Shown here: positions 1-8,932 of the stretch, piece by piece
How the letters are laid out: every line of letters begins with the position of its first letter
How positions within the stretch are numbered: position 1 is the stretch's first letter
Source of the DNA: Lachnospiraceae bacterium
Lineage (GTDB): Bacteria > Bacillota > Clostridia > Lachnospirales > Lachnospiraceae
Direction: 5' to 3'
Assembly: GCA_017436305.1 (NCBI GenBank)
Contig: JAFSDJ010000074.1
Coordinates: 33,020-97,019, forward strand
Length of the DNA stretch: 64,000 nt
The notes under the pieces: model-generated
Seen by the model: the letters and a program-made list of their open reading frames with translations, nothing else
Databases searched by the model: none
Told to the model about the DNA's origin: nothing
Made by a program: the position numbers and the translations under genes

Positions 1-242
1 ATTTCTTCTAATTTTTCTTTTTTCGTAATGTCTGTTACAAAGGTTTCAATAGTACTTTCCGGATAATCCTTTAAAAACTGTTCTTTTACTTTATCTAAAG
101 GCTCTTTGAAAATATCCAGTAAAACCGGAATACCGCCACCTTCTAAAACAGCTTCTGTGTGACGTCTTCCAATTAATCCTGCGCCTCCGGTAATTACAAT
201 AACCTTTCCGTCTATTTTAAACTTATCAAATATGGAACCCAT
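1..242 (-). CDS. SDR-family oxidoreductase, N-terminal part only (runs off the left edge)
   Basis: Reading leftward from an ATG at 242, the frame is open to the window edge and begins MGSIFDKFKIDGKVIVITGG, a Rossmann opening with the GGxGLIG nucleotide-binding turn of short-chain dehydrogenases/epimerases. An AGGAGG lies 8 bases before this ATG, inside the end of the preceding oxidoreductase gene, and the two genes overlap by 17 bp, which implies translational coupling. In bacteria with glycosylated flagella, an SDR next to a Gfo/Idh/MocA enzyme can belong to nucleotide-sugar synthesis (PtmA/PtmF type). That role is inference. The catalytic YxxxK is beyond the edge and cannot be checked. Confidence 0.8.
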   Translation of the reverse strand, partial: MGSIFDKFKIDGKVIVITGGAGLIGRRHTEAVLEGGGIPVLLDIFKEPLDKVKEQFLKDYPESTIETFVTDITKKEKLEE

Positions 243-1266
243 TTATAATACCTCCTGTTTCCATGGATTTTTTTGCTGCCATTGCCATCTGAAAGCTTAC
301 CATTCCATCTGCTAATGAAATTGCCGGCTCAGTGTCCTTTTCCACACATTCCATAAACAGCTTTAATTCTTCTATAAACATATCATTTCTTGTAAAATCG
401 TCAAAACAAATTTCTTCCGTTACATCATTTATGGATTTAACAACTGTGGCTTTTAGTAAGTCTAAGGTAACCTGCCCCTTTTCCCCTACTACCTTTAAGA
501 AACGGCTTGGAGGGCTCTGATAAAAGTCTGCATGCACGGAAATAGGAAAACTTCCTGTATCTGTGTTCATTTTGTAAATGGCATCGCAGTTATCTTCCAC
601 GTCAATTTGCAAATTACCTGTAATGCCTCCCTGGGCATATACACTTTCCGGTTTGCCAAACAAGTAATACAAATAATCCAGCTCATGAACCATCTGGTTT
701 AATACAACACCGCCACCTAAGTCTTTTCTTGCCATATAAGTTTCTTTATAATCCTCATAGGTATGCATGGTTGTCAGTCTTTCTCCAACTACGGAACGAA
801 CAGACAACACCTTGCCAAGCACTCCGGCTTCCAAGCATTTTTTTACATATTTCATGCCCGGATGGAAACGGTTTTGAAAACCTACAAATATTTTTAAATT
901 CTGCACTTTGGAAATTTCCATTAATTCATCAATACCTTCAAAGCTGTCGGAAATGGGCTTTTCCAAAAAAATATGACAGCCTGCTTTGGCACATTGGATA
1001 GCACACGGAATATGATTTTTAGTAGGGTTTGTAATAAATGCAATTTCCGGCTTTTCTAAAAGTGCTTCCCCTAAATCAGAAAAAGATTTAATATTAAATT
1101 CTTCCTCTAAAGACACGTTTTCTCTGATTTTCATATCATCTGAAAAAGTTCTTTTCAAACCACGGACTCTGTAAGCAATTATTTCTGCGCTGTCTCCGTA
1201 TACTCTTTTTATATTTCTAAGGTGTCTTTGTCCTATACTTCCAAGACCAATCATTAATATTTTCAT
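226..1266 (-). CDS. Gfo/Idh/MocA-family NAD(P)-dependent sugar oxidoreductase
   Basis: The 346-residue protein has the usual length and two-domain plan of the family. An N-terminal Rossmann fold opens MKILMIGLGSIGQRH, EKPIS occurs near residue 102 (the lysine conserved in the family), and a C-terminal alpha/beta domain carries GGGVVLNQMVHELDYLYYLF, the region that supplies the catalytic His. The family oxidises or reduces sugars and nucleotide sugars in the cytoplasm. The gene overlaps the upstream DUF2304 gene by ATGA and the downstream SDR by 17 bp, so the three are probably translated from one message. Its place in a glycosyltransferase cluster suggests making a modified sugar donor. The exact substrate cannot be read from the sequence. 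Confidence 0.88.
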   Translation of the reverse strand: MKILMIGLGSIGQRHLRNIKRVYGDSAEIIAYRVRGLKRTFSDDMKIRENVSLEEEFNIKSFSDLGEALLEKPEIAFITNPTKNHIPCAIQCAKAGCHIFLEKPISDSFEGIDELMEISKVQNLKIFVGFQNRFHPGMKYVKKCLEAGVLGKVLSVRSVVGERLTTMHTYEDYKETYMARKDLGGGVVLNQMVHELDYLYYLFGKPESVYAQGGITGNLQIDVEDNCDAIYKMNTDTGSFPISVHADFYQSPPSRFLKVVGEKGQVTLDLLKATVVKSINDVTEEICFDDFTRNDMFIEELKLFMECVEKDTEPAISLADGMVSFQMAMAAKKSMETGGIINGFHI

Positions 1267-1634
1267 GATGCTTCCTCACTTAATTCTTTCATCAACTCTT
1301 CTATTTTTTCTTCATTTAACGCTACTGCCTGAGACAGTTTTCTGACTCTTTCTGACATTCTTGAAAGGGTAACGGTTAATACAAAAATAATCATAAGCGA
1401 AAAACAAAATCCCAGGAAAAATATCATATTGACCGGTGCCCAAATCCCAAGTATCCGGGAAATCTTATTTAAAAGAGACGGAAAACAGTCTAATACAAGA
1501 ACGAAAGCAATTGCCACTAACCATGATAATGCATACTTTAGTTCCAATCTCCTTTTACGAATCATATTAATAATGGCCATAAGGGCTACAATCAAAATAA
1601 TCCCAATAATAATCTGAATTTTTGCCGTCATCAT
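1263..1634 (-). CDS. DUF2304-family small membrane protein
   Basis: This 123-residue protein has three hydrophobic segments (about 5-22, 36-52 and 68-90) followed by a charged helical tail rich in Glu. LSWL early, a central LGIWAPVNMIFFLGF segment and an acidic end with QAVALNEEKIEELMKEL fit DUF2304. DUF2304 genes are commonly found directly beside a dolichol-phosphate-mannose-synthase-like GT2, as here. The family has no established activity, and a role as membrane partner of that GT2 is inference. The ribosome site AGGAGG is embedded in the last two codons (Arg-Arg) and stop of the upstream GT2, so the two are coupled. Confidence 0.82.
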   Translation of the reverse strand: MMTAKIQIIIGIILIVALMAIINMIRKRRLELKYALSWLVAIAFVLVLDCFPSLLNKISRILGIWAPVNMIFFLGFCFSLMIIFVLTVTLSRMSERVRKLSQAVALNEEKIEELMKELSEEAS

Positions 1635-1642
1635 AAGGATTC

Positions 1643-2332
1643 TTACCTCCTAAGTGCTTCTACTAATATTGCCAACGTTACTTTTATCATGTAATACACA
1701 GAACGAATCGGTGAAATAGAAGAAACTCCTTCTTCTCTTTCCCGCATAACAACCGGGTATTCCTCTATTTTCTTTCCTACGTTCAAAATAGCTACCGCAC
1801 TTTCCGGTTCCGGATAATCTTTTGGATAGCAGTTTGCATAAATTTCCATAACACTGCGGTTGGCCATACGCATTCCCGAGGTAGGATCAGTAATGCGAAC
1901 GCCGGTTAAAAGCTTAATCAGATGAGAGAAATATTTAATTCCAAACCTTCTAAGCCCTGATGACTGAAAGCCTTCTTTTTCAATAAATCTGGAGCCAATT
2001 AACAAATCCACATCATGACTTTCCATATAGTCCCGCATTTCTCCTAAAAACTTTGCATCATGCTGTCCGTCTCCATCAAACTGCACCGCATAATCGTAGC
2101 CATTTTTGTAAGCATACAAATAGCCTGTCTGCACAGCTCCCCCAATTCCTAAATTAATTGGAAGATTCAGTACACACAGATTATTTTCTTTACATATTTC
2201 TAAAGTTCTGTCAGTAGAACAATCATTTACAATTACATAGTCAAAGCCTTTTGCATTTTCTTTAATGTCATTGACCGTTTTTACTATGCTTTTCTCCTCA
2301 TTATAAGCAGGAATAATCACTATGCTTTTCAT
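1643..2332 (-). CDS. Family 2 glycosyltransferase, polyprenyl-phosphate sugar synthase type
   Basis: A GT2 fold with IIPAYNEE at the N-terminus, NDCSTDRT, and the metal-binding FDGDGQHD characteristic of DPM1-like enzymes that move a sugar from a nucleotide onto a lipid phosphate. The conserved late TSGMRMANR is also present. The frame extends to a GTG at 2344, but GAGG lies 6 bases before the ATG at 2332, so that ATG is preferred (229 residues). No C-terminal membrane anchor is evident beyond a short hydrophobic stretch near the end, which fits a peripheral enzyme working with the adjacent DUF2304 protein. It would load sugars for the GT39-like membrane transferases in this region (inference). 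Confidence 0.88.
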   Translation of the reverse strand: MKSIVIIPAYNEEKSIVKTVNDIKENAKGFDYVIVNDCSTDRTLEICKENNLCVLNLPINLGIGGAVQTGYLYAYKNGYDYAVQFDGDGQHDAKFLGEMRDYMESHDVDLLIGSRFIEKEGFQSSGLRRFGIKYFSHLIKLLTGVRITDPTSGMRMANRSVMEIYANCYPKDYPEPESAVAILNVGKKIEEYPVVMREREEGVSSISPIRSVYYMIKVTLAILVEALRR

Positions 2333-2360
2333 CACATTCCTCACTTTTTATCCTTACGGG

Positions 2361-3107
2361 TTATTTCAGAAATTGTAATAATACACGGCATATTCTAAAT
2401 AAATCTGTAACCCATGCAAAATGAATATTATTTTCTCTAAGGGCTCTGTGACCTTCTTTTAAAGAGGCCATATAACTGGATAACCCTCCGGTGCTTGTGC
2501 TGTTTTCTCCATAAAACATATGAACAAGCACTTCATCTATATAGGCTAGTTTTACCTTTTTCTCTTTTAAAATACGAATCATAAACTCATAGTCTGCGGC
2601 AATTTTGTAATCCGTTTTATAAAGACCATAAGTATCATAAACACTCTTTTTTAAATACAAGGTAGGATGTCCCGGCATCCAGCCTGTTCTAATATCTCCC
2701 TGACCCTGTCGCCATTTTCGCACAAGCTTTCCATCCTTGTCCACATAATTTATGTTTCCATGAACACCATCGCTGTTTTCCTTTTCCATAGCCTGTACCA
2801 TTTTGGAAATAACCGAATTATCTGCAAATTCATCAAACATAGTACCTACAATATCTCCGGTAGCCATGGTGATTCCTTTGTTAATGGCATCGTAGATTCC
2901 TTTATCTTTTTCGGATATCCATTTAATTCCATTTACAAACAGAGGAGCATTTTCTTTAATCACTTCCACTGTTTCATCTTTTGAACCGCCATCTACAATA
3001 ATATATTCTATATTTTCATAATCCTGCTTTAAAACGCCGGCTATAATTTTTTTTAAATTTTCTGCATCATTGTATGTGGTAGTAATCACCGACACCTTAA
3101 CTGCCAT
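2361..3107 (-). CDS. Family 2 glycosyltransferase with shortened metal-binding motif
   Basis: A 248-residue GT2 enzyme: SVITTTYNDAENL at the start, IEYIIVDGGSKDET, EKDKGIYDAINKGI and a later GHPTLYLKK followed by DYKIAADYEFMIR. This order matches the WcaE/PGL-type GT2 subgroup. The usual GxxNSDD metal site after ATGD reads GTMFDEFAD, about two residues shorter and with DE in place of DD. Activity or donor choice may therefore differ. It lies 28 bp downstream of GT2-unrelated membrane gene 3130-5280 and 28 bp upstream of the DPM1-like gene, in one transcription unit. It probably adds one sugar to a surface glycan; acceptor unknown. Confidence 0.85.
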   Translation of the reverse strand: MAVKVSVITTTYNDAENLKKIIAGVLKQDYENIEYIIVDGGSKDETVEVIKENAPLFVNGIKWISEKDKGIYDAINKGITMATGDIVGTMFDEFADNSVISKMVQAMEKENSDGVHGNINYVDKDGKLVRKWRQGQGDIRTGWMPGHPTLYLKKSVYDTYGLYKTDYKIAADYEFMIRILKEKKVKLAYIDEVLVHMFYGENSTSTGGLSSYMASLKEGHRALRENNIHFAWVTDLFRICRVLLQFLK

Positions 3108-3129
3108 AGGATAAATCCTTTCGTTGTAA

Positions 3130-5280
3130 TTATTCAGTACCTTCTATTTTACAACAAAATGCTAAAAATAGGAAGAGCAGGAACAAACCTGTCACAAAAA
3201 ACATATATTTTTTATTGGATGCAAGCGAAGACGCCTCTTTTTTTGCCACGAGAAATGTTAAATCCCTGCCCTGTTCCAAGGAACTTTTTCCGTAAGCATA
3301 ACTGTCATAACCGCCCATTTTGTAAGTTACCAACTCTAAATAATGTTCTTCATTTCCCAGTACTTTTTCCAGTTTTAAATAGAAAGTTTCTTTTTGCCCC
3401 GGTTGTACCATAGAAAACTGTTTTTCAAATCCTCCCTGATAACCGCTTCCATAACTATTTAAAGTTTCTTTAAAAATAAGTCCTGTTTTCTCCCCGGTCA
3501 GAGTAATTTCGTAAATGCTGTCATTTTCCTCTCCAATGGAATTGCGCCACTGGAATAAAATATAGTTAAAAGCCTGTGATGTTTCAAAGCTCTGGATAAA
3601 TGTATCTTTTACTAAAACCGGCTCATTGGCTAAGGTCTGTGTTACTACCGGATGACTTGTATTTTGTTCAGTTTTTACAAACTGATTATAATTTACCAGT
3701 AAAAAAATACAAATAAAAGCTACTCCTAAAAATCCCACACAGGGAATACCTTTCCACATTTTTTTATTTTTTATAAACTGATTTCCACACTCTGCCCCTT
3801 CTGCTGCCAAAACAGCCATAACCATAAGAAATGGAATCTGGTATTGGGCTGCTGCCTCCCAAAGTACATAAAATAAAAAGCCACCAAGCAAAGTTATTTG
3901 CAAGAAAAACAAATCCCATGAAAATCTCTTGCGAATACCAAGCAAAATTAAAAATAAAGTTAGCATATGATAACCTTGGGCATAAAATAAAAAGCCCTGA
4001 TTTTTTTCGCCTAAAACATATGAATAGCCTTTATCTGTATGAAGGGCATTTTCATAAAACATCTTATAGCTGTTTGCTCCACCACAAAAGGTGTGCTCCA
4101 GTTTTTTCCCTGCCTGCTTTACATAGCCTGTGAATCCTAAATCTTTCAATCTTTCCTTTAACCTATCCATAACAGCCTGTTTCTTTTCTTCTTTTGTAGA
4201 AAAGCTTGCGGTAAATGCCTCATCCTCCCCATTGTGAAAGCCTTCACCACTTAAAGACATCATAAGCCAGTGCATAGTTGGAAATGCGGTATCAGTAGTG
4301 TCGATTCCTATTATTTTTTCTCCCACAGTGGTCAGACTGACTGTTAGAATAAATGCGGTTATAAAGGTAATACAACCGGTTCCTACACCTATTAAAAGCT
4401 GCTTTCTTAAAACCTTTTCTCTGTTAGCCCATGCTAACAGCACACCGGTAATCATAGCCCCAATAAAGGGAATAATCGTGGTAGCTCTTAGATAGTAGCC
4501 TATGCTCACACAAATCCCTGCTGCTATTCCCCTGAAAATCTGCTTTTTGTAAAAATCCCCCCTACCCTTTATCATGGAAACAAAAAAATACATAAAGCCC
4601 ATAAACCACGGTAAAGATAAAGTCATGGTGTAGTAATAGGAAACTGTTACATAGAGAAATGGATTAGCGAACAGGAATAAGGCTAACTGATTCCACTTTT
4701 GCCATGAAAGTGCCGGTTTTAACTTTTTTACAAGCAATATAGTAAAAACAAGGCTTATGTCAATGGCTGCTGTATTTATACTGTTTAGTAAAAGAAGCAA
4801 GTTACCTTCTGCTAACCCCAAAAGCTTTCCAAGCTTTAATATTGCCATAGTTAGCAGTACGAAACCATTTTGATTGGGATAAACAGACAAATAATAATAG
4901 GCCTCTCCGGCCACTGTTCCTTGCTCTAATAAAGAGTTAGCACCTCCTATTACAAAGGCTCCATCCCACAAATACGTGCTTCTGTAGAAAAATAAAAACA
5001 GAAACTGGAGCATAAACGCCACAACACACTGTGCCAGAAAAATTTTCTTCAATGCAGCATCTGTAAACCTTTTTAAAACACATCCCATTCCATAAAAGAA
5101 AAAGAACAACAACAAAAAACTGCCTGCAACAGCCAGACTATTATATTTACCGGAGGTTTCCACCTGTAAAAAGCCTTTCATAAAAAGAAAGGCTAAAATA
5201 ACAAAAAGGAACAGTTGGATAAACAACTGGGCTTGATTTTCTATATGAAATTTATGCTTTGGGTTATTTTTTGCTGTCAT
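3130..5280 (-). CDS. Large polytopic membrane protein, probable lipid-linked-sugar glycosyltransferase (GT-C type)
   Basis: About 716 residues with 11-13 hydrophobic helices in the first 480 residues, a soluble segment of about 190 residues, and a last helix before a short basic tail. An early loop holds YLWDGAFVIGGANSLLEQG, the position where GT-C enzymes carry an acidic catalytic motif after the first helix. The topology resembles ArnT/PMT-like transferases that use polyprenyl-phosphate sugars, supplied here perhaps by the DPM1-like GT2 two genes downstream. The C-terminal soluble part is not recognised. The frame opens at a GTG (5292), but the ATG at 5280 seems more likely; neither has a strong ribosome site. 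Function is inferred from topology and context. Confidence 0.65.
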   Translation of the reverse strand: MTAKNNPKHKFHIENQAQLFIQLFLFVILAFLFMKGFLQVETSGKYNSLAVAGSFLLLFFFFYGMGCVLKRFTDAALKKIFLAQCVVAFMLQFLFLFFYRSTYLWDGAFVIGGANSLLEQGTVAGEAYYYLSVYPNQNGFVLLTMAILKLGKLLGLAEGNLLLLLNSINTAAIDISLVFTILLVKKLKPALSWQKWNQLALFLFANPFLYVTVSYYYTMTLSLPWFMGFMYFFVSMIKGRGDFYKKQIFRGIAAGICVSIGYYLRATTIIPFIGAMITGVLLAWANREKVLRKQLLIGVGTGCITFITAFILTVSLTTVGEKIIGIDTTDTAFPTMHWLMMSLSGEGFHNGEDEAFTASFSTKEEKKQAVMDRLKERLKDLGFTGYVKQAGKKLEHTFCGGANSYKMFYENALHTDKGYSYVLGEKNQGFLFYAQGYHMLTLFLILLGIRKRFSWDLFFLQITLLGGFLFYVLWEAAAQYQIPFLMVMAVLAAEGAECGNQFIKNKKMWKGIPCVGFLGVAFICIFLLVNYNQFVKTEQNTSHPVVTQTLANEPVLVKDTFIQSFETSQAFNYILFQWRNSIGEENDSIYEITLTGEKTGLIFKETLNSYGSGYQGGFEKQFSMVQPGQKETFYLKLEKVLGNEEHYLELVTYKMGGYDSYAYGKSSLEQGRDLTFLVAKKEASSLASNKKYMFFVTGLFLLFLFLAFCCKIEGTE

Positions 5281-5347
5281 TATGATTTTCACTTTTCTTA
5301 CACAAAGTTACCTGTTGCTAACTTATGAACTAATAATGTTTAAATTT

Positions 5348-6586
5348 TTACCGATTTGCAAACATCTGCTCATAAATCTTTAAATATTCTCCGTAGCGTT
5401 CTTCCTTTTGGAATGTATATGCTCTTGCCCGACAGGCCTTTCTTGAGAAAAGATAGCCTGCCTGCTCAGGATTGTTTTGTTGTTCTTCTACTATAGCAAT
5501 CACATCCTCTATGGCATCCAGAAGCTTCTCAAAATCACCTTTTTTCACTATTTTACCGCAGGATGGATTAAGGGATTCCGGGCTTCCTCCCGTCTGGAAG
5601 GTAACTACCGGAGTACCACATGCCAAAGCTTCTAAGTTTGTGGTTGGAAAATTGTCTTCCAAAGTGGCATTAACATAAACGGTCGCTTCGTTGTAAAGAG
5701 CAGCTAACTCCTCAACGTTTTCCGTTCTGGTAATCGGCACAATTTCGCCACCGGGAAATTTTCTTAAAAGTTTCTTTTTCTGGCTTTTGCTAACACCCAC
5801 CAGCTTTATCACATAGTCTTCCGGCAATCTGCCTGCCATTTGTTCAAAATAGGTAAGTCCTTTTCTTGCCTCCCATACATTGGCAACACCAAGAATTACT
5901 TTTTTCTTTTCCACGTTTTCCATAATATTGAATTTTTCCAAATCAATACCATTAAAAATGACTTTAACAGGATATTCCTGTAAAAAGGACTCTTTAACTA
6001 AATCCTTTAACCAATTGCTTGGAGTTACAATTGTTAAGTTTTTTACACCTTGAAAACTTTGCCTTTTTCGTGCATAAGCATTTTTTGAATTATCCTTAAA
6101 AATTGCATAGGGGTAAGCAGTCCTATGAATGGAACAGCTTTCGCAGCCTGTTTTCCACTTTGTACATTCTGCATAGTCAAAATACGCACAATGACCTGTA
6201 AAGGGCCAGTTATCATGTAAAGTCCATACTACCGGAATATCTTTTTCTTTAATAAACGCAAAGAGCATTTCGATATTAATATAAAATCCGTGAATGTTGT
6301 GAAGATGTATTAAATCCGGCTTTATCTGGTCCATCCAGTGTAGAAACTGCTCTGTCTTTTCCACGGAACCAAAGCCACCCTCGCCCTTAAAAAAGTTTTT
6401 CAGTACATGTTTATAGAAATCCGGTTTGCTTCCAATTTTATAACTGGCTACTTTAGAAGATGCACCTCCTCTGCCATATGCAATATAAGGGGCATGTCCT
6501 GCCTTTTCACATACTTCATACAAATCAACTGCTATCCGTCCTACACTTCCAGTTCCACAAACTGTATTTATCTGAAGAATTCTCAT
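5348..6586 (-). CDS. Family 4 glycosyltransferase
   Basis: A 412-residue GT-B enzyme beginning MRILQINTVCGTGSVGRIA, with an N-terminal Gly-rich loop, DLIHLHNIHG and WTLHDNWPFTGHCAYF in the acceptor domain, and the retaining-GT4 signature in the donor domain: VNATLEDNFPTTNLEALACG followed by TGGSPE. The C-terminal half starts near IFNGIDLEKF. The cluster CAYFDYAEC...CESCS is seen in a subset of GT4 proteins acting on surface polysaccharides. The frame reaches 6604, but GGGAG lies 8 bases before the ATG at 6586, so that start is used. It is probably the first gene of the left glycan unit transcribed leftward, 61 bp ahead of the membrane protein. Confidence 0.9.
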   Translation of the reverse strand: MRILQINTVCGTGSVGRIAVDLYEVCEKAGHAPYIAYGRGGASSKVASYKIGSKPDFYKHVLKNFFKGEGGFGSVEKTEQFLHWMDQIKPDLIHLHNIHGFYINIEMLFAFIKEKDIPVVWTLHDNWPFTGHCAYFDYAECTKWKTGCESCSIHRTAYPYAIFKDNSKNAYARKRQSFQGVKNLTIVTPSNWLKDLVKESFLQEYPVKVIFNGIDLEKFNIMENVEKKKVILGVANVWEARKGLTYFEQMAGRLPEDYVIKLVGVSKSQKKKLLRKFPGGEIVPITRTENVEELAALYNEATVYVNATLEDNFPTTNLEALACGTPVVTFQTGGSPESLNPSCGKIVKKGDFEKLLDAIEDVIAIVEEQQNNPEQAGYLFSRKACRARAYTFQKEERYGEYLKIYEQMFANR

Positions 6587-6635
6587 ATAATTTCTCCCAA
6601 ACATTCTTAATATTTTTTAACAAAACTGCTTGTTA

Positions 6636-6664
6636 TTTACATCCTATTTAATTTTGGATATAAT
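6636..6664 (+). promoter_or_regulatory. Sigma-A-type promoter for the fucosyltransferase-like gene
   Basis: TTTACA (6636-6641) and TATAAT (6659-6664) are separated by 17 bases, followed about 30 bases later by AAGGAG and the ATG at 6706. Both boxes and the spacing match the housekeeping consensus. Confidence 0.75.
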
Positions 6665-6705
6665 GTTTTTGTCTGCCAGGACAATAAATATCAAGGAGAC
6701 TAATT

Positions 6706-7491
6706 ATGATTATAATACAACCTATTGGCGGTTTGTGCAATAGAATAAGAGCCATAAATTCCGCCTACATGCTGGCAAAGGAACGGGGAGATACATTGAC
6801 CGTTATCTGGTTTAACAACCCGGAATTAAATTGTCCTTTTGAGAAGCTTTTTCTTCCAAATGACAATATTAACGTTATCAATATTCATTCTAAATGGAAC
6901 CTAAAAAAGCTTTGGTATCAGTTTCGTTTTACTTTTATTTCCAATGAGGATATTAAGACACATAAGGGCAATGGTTTGCTAGATGAAACTTACCGGAAAG
7001 CACTTCCAAAAAATATTTACATTGCTACCGAAGAACATTTTTATCCATGTCATGAATACCACTTGTTTGTTCCAACAAAAGCATTACAAAGCCGCATTAA
7101 TAAATTATGTAGCAATTTTGGTTCACATCCGGTAGGAGTACATATCCGCCGTACCGATAATAAACCGGCTACTACCGGCAGCTCCACCAATGCTTTTGTA
7201 CAGGCTATGAAAAAAGAATTGGAAACATATCCTGATACAATGTTTTATTTAGCAACAGATGATTTATCTGAGGAAGAACAGCTTCGAGAAATTTTCCCGG
7301 GACGTATTATTTCCAACGAAACAAGAGATTTATCCAGGAATAGTAATACCGGTATTCAGGATGCCTTGCTGGATTTGTGGTGTCTTTCTAATACTTCCCT
7401 GATAATCGGAAGCTATTTCAGTTCTTTTACGGATATTGCTGCTGACCTTAGAGGTATACCAAAAGTAATTGCAGGCAAAACCAAAATGTGA
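6706..7491 (+). CDS. Fucosyltransferase-like glycosyltransferase (GT11/GT23/NodZ-like fold)
   Basis: A 261-residue cytoplasmic protein opening MIIIQPIGGLCNRIRAI. This GGLxNR start and the later VGVHIRRTDN match the nucleotide-binding HxRRxD motif of alpha-1,2/alpha-1,6/O-fucosyltransferase-like enzymes, which use GDP-fucose. The end region, ALLDLWCLSNTSLIIGSYFSSF, fits the motif in which a Ser/Gly loop contacts the donor. It sits alone on the plus strand between two leftward glycan clusters, with its own promoter and an AAGGAG ribosome site. Donor and acceptor are inferred, not shown. No GDP-fucose synthesis genes are in the window. Confidence 0.72.
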   Translation: MIIIQPIGGLCNRIRAINSAYMLAKERGDTLTVIWFNNPELNCPFEKLFLPNDNINVINIHSKWNLKKLWYQFRFTFISNEDIKTHKGNGLLDETYRKALPKNIYIATEEHFYPCHEYHLFVPTKALQSRINKLCSNFGSHPVGVHIRRTDNKPATTGSSTNAFVQAMKKELETYPDTMFYLATDDLSEEEQLREIFPGRIISNETRDLSRNSNTGIQDALLDLWCLSNTSLIIGSYFSSFTDIAADLRGIPKVIAGKTKM

Positions 7492-7497
7492 TATAAT
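7469..7497 (+). promoter_or_regulatory. Promoter for the DUF3048 lipoprotein gene
   Basis: TTGCAG (7469-7474), a 17-base spacer and TATAAT (7492-7497) overlap the last codons of the preceding plus-strand gene. A leader of about 80 bases leads to AGGAAGG before the ATG at 7590. Confidence 0.6.
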
Positions 7498-7589
7498 TTT
7501 TAAGATTGTTTGTTTCATTCCAGTAGCTTTACTACTTGAATAAACATCCACAGGATACATATTAAAGATTAACATGAGGAAGGAATTTT

Positions 7590-8804
7590 ATGATGAAAAG
7601 ACTAAGTGTACTAGCATTAACTGTGCTTACTTCTTCACTTCTTCTCTTTGGTTGTGGAAAAGAAGAATCCACACCGGAAGTGCCGGAAGTAACACAAGAA
7701 ACACCTGCGGAAGCTCCTGAGGCACCAACTGAAGCACCTGCGGAAGCTCCTGCTGAAGAAGGATTTGTTGATGATGAAGAAATCCCGGCAGGCATGATTC
7801 GAAGCCAGCTTACTAATGAGTTTATAGACGAATCTTTAGCTAACAAACGCCCAATAGCTGTAATGATTAATAACATTATTAACGCAGTACCACAGTCCGG
7901 TATTTCACAGGCCGGAGTTATTTATGAATGTGTAGTTGAAAGTAGTATAACCCGTATGATGGCAATCTTTGAAGACTGGGAAAGCATCGAGAAAATCGGA
8001 CCGGTTAGAAGCTGTCGTGACTACTTTGTTTACTGGGCATATGAATGGGATGCAATTTACTGTCACTTTGGTGGTCCTAAGCTTTATGTAGATTCCGTAT
8101 TAAGTCGTGAAGAAACCCACAACTTAGATGGTACTTCTTTAGACGGAACTGCCTACTTCCGTACTACAGACCGTGTAGCACCTCACAATGCTTATACAAG
8201 TGGTTCCCATCTTTTAAAAGGTGTTGAGAGAAAAGAATATCCTTTAGCTCATACAGAAAATTATAGAGAAGGACATTTTAATTTTACCAATAACCTTCAT
8301 CCGAATGATTTATCACAGTATAGTGATGCAATTGATGCAGCTTACATGGCACCTGGTTATTTAGTGAACAAGCCATGGTTTGAATACAATGCCGAAGATG
8401 GTTTATATTACAGATTCCAGTATGGCGACAAACACATTGATGTAGAAAACGGTGAACAACTTGCATTCAAGAATGTTATTTTCCAGAATACCTACTACGA
8501 AACACGTGATGCAAAAGGTTATCTGGCATTTAAAGATCATGATGATACACTGGATGGATACTACTTTACAAACGGTAAAGCAATTCACATTCGTTGGAAA
8601 AAATCCAGCGACTTCAGTCCTACAAAATATTATGATGATAACTTAAATGAAATTCAGTTAAATCCTGGAAAAACATTTATTTGTATCGTTCAGGATCAGA
8701 AATCTGATGCAGTTGTAATTAAAGATTCTGCCGGAAATATTGTTGTTGGTGGAGAAAGCACAGAAGCTTCTGAAGAAGAAGTGGATATGTCTGCAGAAGA
8801 ATAA
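7590..8804 (+). CDS. yerB: DUF3048 (YerB-family) lipoprotein
   Basis: A 404-residue exported lipoprotein. Positive MMKRL, a hydrophobic core and the lipobox LLFGC (Cys about residue 22) direct it to the outer face of the membrane. A low-complexity linker rich in Pro, Glu and Ala (about 28-58) spaces the body from the membrane. The DUF3048 N-terminal domain follows (RPIAVMINNI, QSGISQAGVIYECVVE, IGPVRSCRDYF, HFGGPK) and then the C-terminal domain (NNLHPND to about residue 375, with TFICIVQ). The tail is acidic and Ser/Glu rich. The family is widespread in Firmicutes; its biochemical activity is not established. A clear terminator follows directly. Confidence 0.88.
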   Translation: MMKRLSVLALTVLTSSLLLFGCGKEESTPEVPEVTQETPAEAPEAPTEAPAEAPAEEGFVDDEEIPAGMIRSQLTNEFIDESLANKRPIAVMINNIINAVPQSGISQAGVIYECVVESSITRMMAIFEDWESIEKIGPVRSCRDYFVYWAYEWDAIYCHFGGPKLYVDSVLSREETHNLDGTSLDGTAYFRTTDRVAPHNAYTSGSHLLKGVERKEYPLAHTENYREGHFNFTNNLHPNDLSQYSDAIDAAYMAPGYLVNKPWFEYNAEDGLYYRFQYGDKHIDVENGEQLAFKNVIFQNTYYETRDAKGYLAFKDHDDTLDGYYFTNGKAIHIRWKKSSDFSPTKYYDDNLNEIQLNPGKTFICIVQDQKSDAVVIKDSAGNIVVGGESTEASEEEVDMSAEE

Positions 8805-8815
8805 AATGAATATCG

Positions 8816-8848
8816 AAAAAAGCAGGTTCGCACAGAGCCTGCTTTTTT
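8816..8848 (+). terminator. Rho-independent terminator after the DUF3048 gene
   Basis: AAAAAAGCAGG and CCTGCTTTTTT form an 11-bp stem around an 11-base loop with T-runs on the correct side, 11 bases after the TAA. Because the stem is flanked by A on one side and T on the other, it can also stop leftward transcription from the convergent gene at 8998. Confidence 0.9.
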
Positions 8849-8932
8849 GTTATATGATCCGAATGATTATTTCGCATACTGGCTATATATTGGGTATTCC
8901 ACTTTATTCCACATAGGTCTTGAACAGTAAAT

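Noticed and set aside
7562-7876. Minus-strand Ser/Gly/Ala-rich frame in the DUF3048 gene
   Set aside because: It is the reverse reading of the Pro/Glu/Ala linker repeats and not a gene.
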